From positions 3,458,282-3,522,281 of the forward strand of contig CP092079.1 of assembly GCA_022226955.1 (NCBI GenBank): a DNA stretch of 64,000 nt, given 5' to 3'. Position numbers and translations under genes: made by a program. The notes beneath the pieces are model-generated. The model did no database searches, was not told the DNA's origin, and saw nothing but the letters and a program-made list of their open reading frames with translations. Shown here piece by piece: positions 26,139-34,693 of this stretch; position 1 is the stretch's first letter, and each line of letters opens with the position of its first letter. The DNA is from Nitrospira sp. (GTDB taxonomy: Bacteria > Nitrospirota > Nitrospiria > Nitrospirales > Nitrospiraceae).

Positions 26139-27395
26139 ATGAAAGAATTCGACACCCCGACCTTTCGACTGGCCGTCTCTCAGTTTGATCAAGCAGCGGA
26201 AGCCATGCGTCTGGATCACAATCTTCGCGAGCGGCTCAAACAGCCTCAGCGTTCACTTGTGGTCAGCGTTCCCGTCCAGATGGATGACGGTCATGTCGAA
26301 GTCTTCACCGGATATCGGGTACAGCACGACTCCTCGCGCGGCCCGTCCAAAGGCGGTGTCCGCTATCACCCCGACGTCAATCTTGGGGAAGTGGCCGCGC
26401 TCGCCATGTGGATGACGTGGAAATGCGCCCTGGCCGGATTGCCGTACGGCGGGGCCAAAGGAGGCGTGGCCGTCGCGCCCAAACAGTTATCTCACGCGGA
26501 ACTTCAACGGCTGACCAGGCGCTACGCCGCGGAGATCTTCCCGCTGATCGGCCCCGATAAGGATATCCCCGCACCCGACGTTGGAACGGATGCCCAGGTG
26601 ATGGCATGGATGATGGACACCTATAGCCAGCAGGTCGGCTACGCGGTCCCCGGCGTGGTGACCGGGAAACCGCTCTCGCTCGGCGGCAGTTTAGGCCGGG
26701 AAGAAGCCACGGGACGAGGCGTGGCGTATGTCACCGTGGAAGCGCTCCAGCATCTCAACCTTTCCATCGACCGCGCCACGGTCGTAATTCAGGGGCTTGG
26801 AAATGTCGGGGCGCACACTGCCCGCATTTTGGAACAGGAAGGAGCTCATATCATCGCCGTAAGCGACGTCACAGGCGGTCTCTATAACGAGAAGGGGCTC
26901 AATATCCGGGATCTCCTGGACCGCTACAAGACAAAGAACCAGCCCCTCAAGGACATTGCGATGGGCGATTGGATCACGAACGAGGAGCTGCTCCGGCTTC
27001 AATGCACCGTGCTGGTCCCAGCCGCGCTGTCGGAGCAAATTACCGTGCATAATGCCGCCGCGCTTCGGTGCCGAATCCTCGCCGAAGGCGCCAATGGGCC
27101 GACCACCCTTGAAGCCGATCGCATTCTCGAGGATAAGGGCGTCTTCATTATTCCTGACATCCTCGCCAATTCAGGCGGCGTCATTGTGTCCTATTTCGAG
27201 TGGGTCCAAGACCTGCAACGATTCTTCTGGAATGAAACGGACATCCAAAAGCGACTCCAAAACATTATTACGTCGGCATTTCATCAGACCAAGCAGTTCG
27301 CCGCCGAAAAGAGAGTCTCTATGCGGATGGCCGCGCTGATGAACGGGATCGACAAGGTCGCCCAGGCCCATGTGCAGCGAGGTCTATACCCGTGA
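26139..27395 (+). CDS. gdhA: Glutamate dehydrogenase (Glu/Leu/Phe/Val family)
   Basis: Oxidative deamination of glutamate or the reverse assimilation of ammonium. The 418-residue hexamer-type enzyme has SKGGVRYHPD, the catalytic lysine region LPYGGAKGGVAV, APDVGTD and the Rossmann motif VIQGLGNVG. Length and motifs fit the small bacterial/archaeal class. Coenzyme specificity cannot be set. It lies 36 bases after lipB and may share its transcript. Start at 26139 (MKEFDTPTF) has GAGGACA before it. Confidence 0.93.
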   Translation: MKEFDTPTFRLAVSQFDQAAEAMRLDHNLRERLKQPQRSLVVSVPVQMDDGHVEVFTGYRVQHDSSRGPSKGGVRYHPDVNLGEVAALAMWMTWKCALAGLPYGGAKGGVAVAPKQLSHAELQRLTRRYAAEIFPLIGPDKDIPAPDVGTDAQVMAWMMDTYSQQVGYAVPGVVTGKPLSLGGSLGREEATGRGVAYVTVEALQHLNLSIDRATVVIQGLGNVGAHTARILEQEGAHIIAVSDVTGGLYNEKGLNIRDLLDRYKTKNQPLKDIAMGDWITNEELLRLQCTVLVPAALSEQITVHNAAALRCRILAEGANGPTTLEADRILEDKGVFIIPDILANSGGVIVSYFEWVQDLQRFFWNETDIQKRLQNIITSAFHQTKQFAAEKRVSMRMAALMNGIDKVAQAHVQRGLYP

Positions 27396-27438
27396 GCGGA
27401 GCCTCCTTGCCATCGCTCTCTGTTTGCCCCGGCTCATC

Positions 27439-27828
27439 ATGAGGGATTATGCCTTGGCCGCCATCGCGGGAATCTGGCTCGCTGATGGGTGCTCTCTCTT
27501 GCTGGCGCCTCGCTTTATGGTTGAGCGCCTGCGGGAAGTGATCCGTCAACAGCCCGCTATCTGGACTTGGCAGTGGTTGTCGGTCGTCTCGGGGGCGGTC
27601 CTTCTCATCGCAGCCCTTCCGCTCATCTACCAACCTCTATGGATTATGACCGCCCTCGTCATGCTCACCAAAGGAATATTCCTCGCACTCGGGCCGGAGG
27701 CATGGCGGTCGCGCGTGGTGGAATGGTGCTTAACCAGAGAGGATGTGGATTACCGATTTGTCGGCATCGGGTTGTGCGCGCTTGCCGCGCTCCTTCTCCA
27801 TGCGCTAGGGTGGCTGGGACCGTCATAG
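27439..27828 (+). CDS. Small multi-pass membrane protein, 129 residues
   Basis: Not recognised by family name. Three to four hydrophobic segments are visible: MRDYALAAIAGIWLADG, WQWLSVVSGAVLLIAALPLIY, WIMTALVMLTKGIFLAL and VGIGLCALAALLLHALGW. The layout recalls DUF2065-like small membrane proteins. The start at 27439 is chosen because it opens the first segment; the same frame is open upstream into gdhA (to 27370), so translation may be coupled. It is followed 21 bases later by a 99-residue gene with a strong ribosome site. Confidence 0.65.
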   Translation: MRDYALAAIAGIWLADGCSLLLAPRFMVERLREVIRQQPAIWTWQWLSVVSGAVLLIAALPLIYQPLWIMTALVMLTKGIFLALGPEAWRSRVVEWCLTREDVDYRFVGIGLCALAALLLHALGWLGPS

Positions 27829-27849
27829 TTGGAGAGGAGGGAGGGAATC

Positions 27850-28149
27850 ATGACCGCAAATCGTGCCGCCATCGCATCGGCCTGGGAAACACATTGCCTC
27901 GAGGGCTGGCCGGTCTTTGTCAGCCCGAATCAAGGACAGCTAATGACCATCGACACCGTCATCAGCGGCTGCGTCGTGTTTTTCTTGGATAGCCCGGAGG
28001 GATTAGACCCTCAGCGAGTCGAGATTCTGAAAGACTGTCTGACGGACTTAGAAGAAGCGACATCGGAATTGGACACGGATTGCCAACCATACTTTGTACG
28101 CCTGCATCGCCTCGGGGAACTGCTGCTAGACACCACCGTATCTGCCTAA
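27850..28149 (+). CDS. Hypothetical protein, 99 residues
   Basis: The start at 27850 follows GGAGAGGAGGGAGGG, an excellent ribosome site. The product is soluble, begins with WETHCLEGWPVFVSPNQG and ends in a helical, acidic half with two Cys (ILKDCLTDLEEATSELDTDC). No family recognised. Probably the last gene of the protease-lipB-gdhA run, since a new promoter candidate follows. Confidence 0.65.
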   Translation: MTANRAAIASAWETHCLEGWPVFVSPNQGQLMTIDTVISGCVVFFLDSPEGLDPQRVEILKDCLTDLEEATSELDTDCQPYFVRLHRLGELLLDTTVSA

Positions 28150-28260
28150 GACCGCTCCTGTTGTGCCAATTCCCTCATTCACGATCCTTCGCGCTCTCAA
28201 TTGGCCCTTTCTTGCAAGTTCATCCGCCCCCTGGATAAAATGTTCCAAACTACAGTACAC

Positions 28261-28289
28261 TTGTCAATCTTCAGCAGAACTAGAATAAT
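28261..28289 (+). promoter_or_regulatory. Candidate sigma-70 promoter for the 177-residue secreted protein
   Basis: TTGTCA at 28261-28266 and AATAAT at 28284-28289 are separated by 17 bases, 5 of 6 matches in each box. The expected start point near 28296 leaves a leader of about 37 bases with the AAAAGGGGAG ribosome site. Confidence 0.55.
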
Positions 28290-28332
28290 TTCTATGATCG
28301 ACCGGCCGCGGCGATCTGCAAAAGGGGAGACG

Positions 28333-28866
28333 ATGAGGAAGAAATACCAATTGCCTGTGTTAACCATAATGCTCATGGCGATCCTCATCGGTGGAACCTC
28401 GTCGCTGCATGCCGAGCCCTATGAATTAAGCAAAAACGATGTAATGGAGTTGAAGGAGATTTCCAGTGCAACCGTGTCGCTGTTCGGCGTGAAGTTAGGC
28501 GACTCCGAATCCAAAGCCCTGGAGGTCCTGGTCAATGAAAAGATTGCCGGGATCAAAGCGGAGCAGGAAGCGGCCTTTATTTTTCTGATCGACCAACGGA
28601 AGCCCACCGGCCCAATGGCCGGCGTCCGCGTCCAGGATGGGAAAGTCGATCTGATTTTCATTAACAACCGATTCACCCACAAAGCGCGCGGTGTTTTCAG
28701 GAATGTGCTGAATAGCGAGAGCCCCGAGGATATCCGGAAATTGTTGGGCAAAGAAGAGTACGGCGATGAAAACGTGATGGGCGCCGTCATGGCCTATGAC
28801 AAGCAAGGCTTTCAGGTAAATTACCTCGGGAAGGACGTCAACATCGAATTCTCCTCCCCTCGTTAG
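28333..28866 (+). CDS. Secreted hypothetical protein, 177 residues
   Basis: The chosen ATG follows AAAAGGGGAGACG. The N-terminus is a classic signal peptide (MRKKYQLPVLTIMLMAILIGG) with a probable cleavage in SLHA-EPY. The mature part is charged and mixed alpha/beta (VSLFGVKLGDSESKALE). The LGDS-x-x segment resembles periplasmic proteins with one SmpA/BamE-like repeat, but this is not certain. It stands alone between a promoter candidate and a hairpin. Confidence 0.7.
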   Translation: MRKKYQLPVLTIMLMAILIGGTSSLHAEPYELSKNDVMELKEISSATVSLFGVKLGDSESKALEVLVNEKIAGIKAEQEAAFIFLIDQRKPTGPMAGVRVQDGKVDLIFINNRFTHKARGVFRNVLNSESPEDIRKLLGKEEYGDENVMGAVMAYDKQGFQVNYLGKDVNIEFSSPR

Positions 28867-28932
28867 TTCCCTACTGCGTAATGAATCCTTCCGCCCGTAC
28901 CCATCAAACAGCTAGTTTCTACTTGTATACGT

Positions 28933-28956
28933 GCTCAGCTGGACTGGAAGCTGAGC
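28933..28956. terminator. Candidate bidirectional terminator hairpin
   Basis: GCTCAGCT at 28933-28940 pairs perfectly with AGCTGAGC at 28949-28956 over an 8-base loop. It lies between the converging stops of the secreted protein and the D,D-carboxypeptidase. No T-run is present, so the call is tentative. Confidence 0.4.
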
Positions 28957-29065
28957 GCCCTCTAAAGATCTAAGATCCTAACGAGATCGTTCCGCTCAAC
29001 CCAAGCCTAGAGCCAAGATTACCGGCATCGACCGATTTGTGGATAGATAGAAACGAGGAAAGAAC

Positions 29066-29959
29066 TTATCGCGCCGTTGCCGTGGATTTGAGTCCGAAGT
29101 CAATGAGACTCACAGCGGTATTCCAGCGGCGATTGGAGTTTAAGATCACGACCAGCAAATCGCTGCCATTTTGCGAAACTTTCGCGATGAGACAGCGGCC
29201 TGCTTTCGAAGTAAATCCGGTCTTGACGCCTTCCACACCGGGGATGCGGCCGAGCAACCGGTTGGTGCTGTGCAGGACATACGCGCGGTGACCGCTGATC
29301 GGAGTAATAATCTCACGCTCCTCGCGCACCAGCGCGCGAAAGATCGGGTTCTGGAGAGCGACTTCGCTGAGCTTTGCCAGATCTTCAGCCGTTGAATAGT
29401 GCTCAGGGCCATCGAACCCACAACCGTTGCTGAAATGAGTATCGGTCAATCCAAGCGCGGCAGCCTTCGCGTTCATGAGCATGACAAACTGCTCTTCATC
29501 GCCACCGACATGTTCGACCGCAGCCAGGCAGGCATCGTTAGCCGACACAATCAACATGGCTTTCAGCAAGTCTTCAAGCTTAAACACCTCTCCTGGACGA
29601 AGCCGAAGATGCGTTTTAGGAGCCCGCGCGGCATTGCGGCTGATGGTCGCCTGATCGTCCAACTTCCCCTTCTCTAAAATCACCAGCGCAGACATGATTT
29701 TCGTGAGGCTTGCGGGCGAGAGCCGCTTGAGCGATTCGTGCTGGTACAGCACGCGACCGGAGCGAAGCTCCTTCATGAAAATACTATGGGCGGGAGCCAC
29801 GCGCCACGGAAGCCGATCGCCAGACGCGCTCGCGGCTTGAACCTGGCGCTTATGCTTATGACTATACTCGGCGGCCTGGGCGTCGAGAGGAATTCCCACC
29901 GCCACAGTTCCGAATACCGCAGCCAGAACTGTTGCCGTGAGGGTCAATGACTTGACCAA
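29066..29959 (-). CDS. D-alanyl-D-alanine carboxypeptidase (PBP5/6 type, peptidase S11)
   Basis: Trims the terminal D-Ala of peptidoglycan pentapeptides in the periplasm. The 297-residue protein has a signal peptide ending near AQAAEYS. The penicillin-binding motifs are SPASLTK (SxxK), SANDACLA (SxN) and GVKTGFTS (KTG). The C-terminal domain of E. coli PBP5 is absent, so no amphipathic anchor is evident. The start is taken as TTG at 29959 because GGAAGGAG lies eight bases upstream and the signal peptide opens there; longer in-frame options add an unlikely Cys-rich lead. Confidence 0.92.
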   Translation of the reverse strand: MVKSLTLTATVLAAVFGTVAVGIPLDAQAAEYSHKHKRQVQAASASGDRLPWRVAPAHSIFMKELRSGRVLYQHESLKRLSPASLTKIMSALVILEKGKLDDQATISRNAARAPKTHLRLRPGEVFKLEDLLKAMLIVSANDACLAAVEHVGGDEEQFVMLMNAKAAALGLTDTHFSNGCGFDGPEHYSTAEDLAKLSEVALQNPIFRALVREEREIITPISGHRAYVLHSTNRLLGRIPGVEGVKTGFTSKAGRCLIAKVSQNGSDLLVVILNSNRRWNTAVSLIDFGLKSTATAR

Positions 29960-29999
29960 ATGATGTGCTCCTTCCAGAACGGTGCGCGACAGAAATACA

Positions 30000-30188
30000 T
30001 TACAACGGATAAGATTCCCGCACTTTTCCGCCACGAACGCCGCTATCGATGACCTTATGAAAAAACCGCAGCACATCCGCAAGATCGATCCAAAAGCCGC
30101 AATTCAGGCAGCGCGCAAACAGCCGCCGATTCATGAGCGTATAATGCCGCTCGACCATCATAAACCCTTTGCATTTCAAGCAGCGCAT
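30000..30188 (-). CDS. Small zinc-ribbon protein, 62 residues
   Basis: A short protein with two CxxC knuckles, CLKC at residues 3-6 and CLNC at 27-30, spaced as in rubredoxin-like or Zn-ribbon folds. FWIDLADVLRFFHKVIDSG follows as a helix. It is likely cytoplasmic. It lies 40 bases upstream of the carboxypeptidase start and 20 bases downstream of the 71-residue membrane protein on the same strand, so the three may be one unit. Function unknown; the ribosome site is weak. Confidence 0.65.
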   Translation of the reverse strand: MRCLKCKGFMMVERHYTLMNRRLFARCLNCGFWIDLADVLRFFHKVIDSGVRGGKVRESYPL

Positions 30189-30208
30189 GCCATCGGCCTA
30201 CCAGGCCA

Positions 30209-30424
30209 TTACCGAAGTCGATTGAGAACCACCGCTAAGCATCCGGCCAGAAGGCCGCCGCCGAGAATAGTTGTGCCAAACGAAACCGCCGCAGTGGTAC
30301 CTGCGGCAGGCTGGGTTCCTTCCAACAAATCACGAATCCCCCCCTGCACCATGAGGACAGCAAGGGTCAGCACTGAACCCATTGCAAACCACCAAGTAAA
30401 TGTTCTCAGGGGCATTCCGCTCAC
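30209..30424 (-). CDS. Small membrane protein, 71 residues
   Basis: Two hydrophobic segments are visible (WWFAMGSVLTLAVLMVQGG and TTILGGGLLAGCLAVVLNRL) linked by a short polar loop, a two-helix hairpin with both ends inside. The listed start is GTG at 30424; ATG at 30415 is equally possible. Ribosome sites are weak for both. It is followed by the 62-residue zinc-ribbon gene. Function unknown. Confidence 0.5.
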   Translation of the reverse strand: MSGMPLRTFTWWFAMGSVLTLAVLMVQGGIRDLLEGTQPAAGTTAAVSFGTTILGGGLLAGCLAVVLNRLR

Positions 30425-30526
30425 AGGGGCAACGATATATTATTCGATGCATCACACCTGCGGCCACTCTAACGGAGGGTCCAGGACCTGTCAAGAAGTG
30501 CCGGGATTGCGCATCTCACGGAGATA

Positions 30527-31729
30527 TCATCGCTCATTCAAATCAATCGGCACAGGTTTTACCTGCTTCAATCCGCGGTGGAGAAAGATTGAGACCGTCC
30601 CGTTTCCATTATCGGCCGTCACCAGACCCGGCTCTTCGACAGCTGTTGTGGTCACCCAAAATGTCGCCAGTGCAAACGGACCCGCCTTGGCAAGATAATT
30701 TCTAGGTGGATAGTGGAACGTCCCATCGCCTTTGCCAAAGAGAATCGACAGATCGTTGGATTGCAAATTCGCAATGGCGACATCGAGAATTCGATCGCCA
30801 TCGAAATCGCGAGTGACCCCTGAAATAGGGCCGGCATCGGCGCCAGAATCCGTTCCCGGCCGAAATGTGCCATTACCATTGCCAAGATAGGTTGTGAAAC
30901 TATCCCGCTCGCCATTGATCACGAGCAGATCGCGCTGGCGGTCATTGTTGAAATCGGCAAATATCGCGGAGAGCGGACGCTTGCCGGTCCGATAGTCTTG
31001 AGGTTTGCGAAACGTCCCATCCCCATTGCCAAGCCAGATGGAGACCGCGTTCGACATGGGTCCGCCGTTGGTCACGACCATATCGATTTTCCCATCACCA
31101 TTCAGATCCGACAACGCGACAGATGTGGGCGTATCGCCATACGTGTATTGCGCCCCATGGCGAAACTCCGGCGTGCCGGTTCCCAGAAATATTTGAATCT
31201 TGTCGTTTCGCAGCGCAACGACAACGTCGAAATGGCCATCGCCATTCAGGTCCTCCGTGGCCAGAGCGACCGGTGTTCGATGAACAGGGTAGTGCGGTCC
31301 TTCTTCAAACTTGCCGTTTCCTCGCCCCATCAAAAATGCGACTTCATCGCCGCCGGAACAGGCCAGCGCGATATCCGCATGAGTATCATGGTTAAAATCC
31401 GCCATGACCAAGGTCCGTGGCTCCTGGCACACTTTGACTTGGGTTTGCTCGCTGAAACTTCCATCGCCATTGCCCAGTAAGATCGAAAGCGTATTGCTGG
31501 AAATATTCGTCGTGATGAGATCCGTAAACGTATCGTGATTGAAATCGCCTGTCGTAATCGTTGTGGGATTTTTCCCAACCTTATAGCTCGCATAGTAATA
31601 AAAGAGATCGGGGGGCTGATAGGGATCGACCTTGGTGCAGGACCATATTCCAGCGGCCAACACGAAGCACATCGCGATTTTCGCGGGGTGTATCTTTTGA
31701 TACAAGGCACAAAGAGAAACTGGTTTCAC
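30527..31729 (-). CDS. FG-GAP/VCBS-repeat lipoprotein
   Basis: A 400-residue exported protein. The signal peptide ends in the lipobox AGIWSC. The rest is about seven FG-GAP-type blades with repeating calcium-loop motifs such as DFNHDTFTDL, DLNGDGHFDV, DLNGDGKIDM and DFDGDRILDV, each followed by a LGNGDGTF-like strand. This predicts a calcium-bound seven-bladed beta-propeller anchored to a membrane, as in integrin-alpha-like bacterial proteins. Its partner is unknown. It starts at GTG (31729) with AGGA five bases upstream. The C-terminal blade is less regular. Confidence 0.85.
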   Translation of the reverse strand: MKPVSLCALYQKIHPAKIAMCFVLAAGIWSCTKVDPYQPPDLFYYYASYKVGKNPTTITTGDFNHDTFTDLITTNISSNTLSILLGNGDGSFSEQTQVKVCQEPRTLVMADFNHDTHADIALACSGGDEVAFLMGRGNGKFEEGPHYPVHRTPVALATEDLNGDGHFDVVVALRNDKIQIFLGTGTPEFRHGAQYTYGDTPTSVALSDLNGDGKIDMVVTNGGPMSNAVSIWLGNGDGTFRKPQDYRTGKRPLSAIFADFNNDRQRDLLVINGERDSFTTYLGNGNGTFRPGTDSGADAGPISGVTRDFDGDRILDVAIANLQSNDLSILFGKGDGTFHYPPRNYLAKAGPFALATFWVTTTAVEEPGLVTADNGNGTVSIFLHRGLKQVKPVPIDLNER

Positions 31730-31877
31730 AGCGTTCCTATTTAGAGATAGGCCGATAGGCCTACCACCACTTGACCTATCGCCCTAGACATAAAAAACAT
31801 TGATCCATCGGAGTATACAGAGGGCTTGTTTCACCATGCAATCGACGGGATTTCTTCCTGCAATAGGCGAATCGGCC

Positions 31878-31907
31878 TTGTTGATCTCACAAGACTTGCG
31901 TTAGAAT
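31878..31907 (+). promoter_or_regulatory. Candidate sigma-70 promoter for the 105-residue gene
   Basis: TTGTTG at 31878-31883 and TAGAAT at 31902-31907 are 18 bases apart. The -10 box matches 5 of 6. A GAGGAGG ribosome site and the ATG at 31932 follow directly. Confidence 0.45.
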
Positions 31908-31931
31908 GGGGCTCACTTTGAGGAGGATGCA

Positions 31932-32249
31932 ATGAGTAAACACGTGAAAGTGGATATCACCATGTATGGGATCGCGGAGGTCCTGACTTGGTGTCATGAT
32001 CGAAACAAAGGCCGCATTGATGGGGTTGATACCGAAGGCTTTCAGAAAATGAAAGCGTTACTGACCGAGAAGCCGCAATCGGCAGACTACTTCACGCTCG
32101 ATCAGTTCTGGAAAAAGAAAGTCACTATCGATTTGACAGAAGATGAAATCTCGACCATTGATCGATGCCTCTACGATATTCCAAATTTCGACAACGAACC
32201 GCTTCCGCAGATCCGTCATAAATTCTGGCCCCAAGCGGTCGGCGTCTAA
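31932..32249 (+). CDS. Hypothetical protein, 105 residues
   Basis: The start has a near-perfect GAGGAGGATG site. The product is soluble and hydrophilic (KHVKVDITMYGIAEVLTW, KKKVTIDLTEDEISTIDRCL) with a C-terminal Trp. It is probably a small alpha/beta cytoplasmic protein. No family recognised. Monocistronic, framed by a promoter candidate and a clear terminator. Confidence 0.7.
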   Translation: MSKHVKVDITMYGIAEVLTWCHDRNKGRIDGVDTEGFQKMKALLTEKPQSADYFTLDQFWKKKVTIDLTEDEISTIDRCLYDIPNFDNEPLPQIRHKFWPQAVGV

Positions 32250-32261
32250 TCCGAGACTTCT

Positions 32262-32298
32262 CCCTGGAATCGCTCAGGCGGTTCCAGGGTTCTTCTCT
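32262..32298 (+). terminator. Intrinsic terminator
   Basis: A 12-bp stem (32262-32273 with 32278-32289, one G-T pair) closes the loop TCAG and is followed by TTCTTCTCTTC. It lies 13 bases after the stop of the 105-residue gene. Confidence 0.8.
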
Positions 32299-32396
32299 TC
32301 ATTCAGACACACTGACATTGCATCGCAAGACAGCGCATCAGCGTAGCCGTGGTTTCATGGTGAGGTTGAGGCGAGAGGAACCGGCATGCGGGAAGA

Positions 32397-33398
32397 CTAG
32401 AGCGTCTCTTCGCCCTTGAGATAGCGGCGGAACCGGCCCATGAGATCGGCCCCCAGCGTGCCTCCCTCAGGCTTTTTCGCGTTGGGGTCGGAAAAATGCC
32501 CGCGAATTTCCTGCAAGCGCTTCTCGGCCTGATCGTTCCCCTGAAGCCGCTTCGTCTTGGTCAACGCCGTATCGAATGCGTCGAACGTCAGCTCGTTGTA
32601 GCCGAATGATCGAATGCGTTTCACGGCTTTCATCATCGCCTGATTGCGAAATGTCGTGAGCGAATCCGAGTCGATCTCGGACAAGCCCAGCTTTCTGGCG
32701 CGGCGCTCAGCGGCTTTTCGAATACCGCTCCTGACGAAATCGGGCGAGGTCTGGAGCCGCTTCCACGCTTCATCCGACCAGGCCACCTTCTGCTGAGGCG
32801 CCTCCCACAGTTGCGCGACATTCGTTTCATCGATAGCCGTCAACCCTTTTTCCCTGGCCGCCTCTTCCGTATCGTGCCGGATCATGTCGCTGACAAACTC
32901 CAGCGCGATCGGCGGCGAATCTTTTATTTTCATCTGCAGCAGCGCCAACGCGCCCTCGCTCCATGCCAGCGGAGGCAACTCTCGTTCACGGGCATCGGCC
33001 ATCGACTCGACTCGGTCGAGCAAATCGATATTGACTTCCATGTGGCCGCCGTCCCGAGCCATCTCTTCGGCGATCTGTTTGATCATGCCGCGCATGAAAT
33101 CGGGCACCGCATCGAGCCGCGCCTTGGCTGCAGCTGTCCAAGGCAACTGCCCTTTCTCCATCGCTTCGGCCGCCGACGCCATGCCGGTCGCGCCCCCCAT
33201 CGAGCCCATCATCTGGCCCTTGAATTGGTCCAGCTTGATTTCGTCGATCTCCTCGTAGCCGAGTTCTCGCGCTTTTTTTTCAGCCAGCCGTCGAACCATG
33301 CCGCGCAGAAAGACTGGCGCACGTTCCATGCGCTTCAGCGCGCCGTCGGTCCAGCGAATCTCCGCGCCGGAAGACTCAGCAGAATCTGAGGATGACAT
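32397..33398 (-). CDS. Four-repeat PCP_red-domain protein
   Basis: A 333-residue soluble protein made of about four copies of a 45-residue unit. Each opens with W(T/S) and a small helix, then a PxFxRxxxR-like turn and a helix ending in a strand: W16 to F59, W87 to about 130, W146 to about 196, W207 to about 250. The pattern (WTDGALKRMERAPVFLRGMVRR; WSDEAWKRLQTSPDFVRSGI) matches the PCP_red domain known from the C-terminus of protochlorophyllide reductase subunit B. No photosynthesis genes are near. It follows the IHF/HU gene by 19 bases and probably ends the pheA-to-IHF run. Role unknown. Confidence 0.8.
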   Translation of the reverse strand: MSSSDSAESSGAEIRWTDGALKRMERAPVFLRGMVRRLAEKKARELGYEEIDEIKLDQFKGQMMGSMGGATGMASAAEAMEKGQLPWTAAAKARLDAVPDFMRGMIKQIAEEMARDGGHMEVNIDLLDRVESMADARERELPPLAWSEGALALLQMKIKDSPPIALEFVSDMIRHDTEEAAREKGLTAIDETNVAQLWEAPQQKVAWSDEAWKRLQTSPDFVRSGIRKAAERRARKLGLSEIDSDSLTTFRNQAMMKAVKRIRSFGYNELTFDAFDTALTKTKRLQGNDQAEKRLQEIRGHFSDPNAKKPEGGTLGADLMGRFRRYLKGEETL

Positions 33399-33417
33399 GG
33401 GAGCTCCTTCTCACTCG

Positions 33418-33696
33418 CTATTGGTTCAGTAATTCCTTGAGTTCTTTGCCGGCCTTAAAAAACGGGACCCGTTTCGCCGGCACCGCAACCGTCGCGCCGG
33501 TTTTCGGATTGCGCCCTTCTTTCATGCGGCGCGCCCGCAACCGAAAGCTTCCAAACCCACGGATTTCGGTCTTGTCTCCGTTCTTCAGAGAATCCCGAAT
33601 GCAGTCGAAAATAGTATTCACGACGACTTCGGCCTGCCGCTTAGTCAACGTGGTGACCTTCTCCGACATCTGCTCAATGATCTGCGCTTTCGTCAT
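33418..33696 (-). CDS. HU/IHF-family DNA-binding protein, IHF-beta-like
   Basis: A 92-residue architectural protein. The motif GFGSFRLRARRMKEGRNPKTG, the DNA-contacting beta-arm region, and PAKRVPFFKAGKELKELLN at the end are typical of IHF beta chains. It would bend DNA as a homo- or heterodimer. In many bacteria the IHF-beta gene lies after rpsA, as here (sppA intervenes). A second HU-type gene is at 57756-58028. Confidence 0.9.
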   Translation of the reverse strand: MTKAQIIEQMSEKVTTLTKRQAEVVVNTIFDCIRDSLKNGDKTEIRGFGSFRLRARRMKEGRNPKTGATVAVPAKRVPFFKAGKELKELLNQ

Positions 33697-33754
33697 GTCC
33701 GCCCCCTTTCAAACCGTTGATGGACAGGTGCCGTTGCACGCCATGGCCGCGCGA

Positions 33755-34654
33755 TTAATAGGCCATGAGATATTTCAGATTCACCCCAGGGTGGAAATCG
33801 AATTTCGGCAAGACCGACGACAGTTTCGACTCCAGCAACTCGCGAATCGAAAATCGGCGGCGCGGCTCAATGACTCTTGGGTCGCCTTCGATTCCTGCAA
33901 CATCGGCCGCCAGCTGAATCGCGTCGTCCAAGTCGCCGAGCTCATCGACCAGCTTGGCGTCTTTTGCCTGCCGGCCAGTAAAAATCCTCCCATCGGCCAA
34001 GGCCTGTACCTCTGGCACTTCGAGCGAGCGCCCTTCGGCGACGGCTTCAATGAACTGCTTGTGCACATCATCCATCACGGTTTGCAGCAACCCGCGCTCT
34101 TCATCGCTCATTTTTCTCAGCGGAGAGCCGACGTCTTTGTACTTCCCGCTTTTTATCACGACGCCCTCGACGCCGATCTTCTGGAGCAGGCCCTCGACGT
34201 TGGCCATCTCCATGATTACTCCGATGCTCCCGGTCAAGGTCCCAGGGTTCGCCACAATACGGTCGGTCGCGGCGGCAATGTAGTAACCACCCGACGCCGC
34301 CACGCTTCCCATTGAAGCAATGACGGCTTTATTGCTCTTCGTCCGCACCCGGCGCACCGCATCGTAGATCTCTTGCGAGGGAACCACCCCTCCGCCAGGA
34401 CTGTCGATCCGAAGAACGATCGCCTTGACGGAAGGATTCTCTCCAAACTTTTTTAGTTCGCCAAGCGTTTCCTGGGAATCCATAATGACACCCTCAATGC
34501 GGATCAGCGCAATGCGATCCTCGCTAGAGAGGTCGAGGTCGGGAAATACCACATTAACCAAGAACAGCAATCCCAGCACACCCCCCACGGCCCAAAATAA
34601 CTTGCGCAGCAGGGAGCGCTTGGGACTGCGTTCTATCGGTTGGTCGTCAGCCAT
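33755..34654 (-). CDS. sppA: Signal peptide peptidase SppA
   Basis: Degrades cleaved signal peptides at the inner membrane. The 299-residue short form has a single N-terminal anchor (LFWAVGGVLGLLFLVNVVF) and one protease domain. SMGSVAASGGYYIA contains the nucleophilic Ser. VVIKSGKYKDVGSPLR holds the general-base Lys. The ClpP-like SPGGGV segment follows the usual order. E. coli SppA has two domains, while this matches the tetramer/octamer short type. It sits between rpsA and the IHF gene. Confidence 0.93.
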   Translation of the reverse strand: MADDQPIERSPKRSLLRKLFWAVGGVLGLLFLVNVVFPDLDLSSEDRIALIRIEGVIMDSQETLGELKKFGENPSVKAIVLRIDSPGGGVVPSQEIYDAVRRVRTKSNKAVIASMGSVAASGGYYIAAATDRIVANPGTLTGSIGVIMEMANVEGLLQKIGVEGVVIKSGKYKDVGSPLRKMSDEERGLLQTVMDDVHKQFIEAVAEGRSLEVPEVQALADGRIFTGRQAKDAKLVDELGDLDDAIQLAADVAGIEGDPRVIEPRRRFSIRELLESKLSSVLPKFDFHPGVNLKYLMAY

Positions 34655-34693
34655 GAGGCCGTACCCCTGTGACAGTCCAACAAGGCGCGGACA

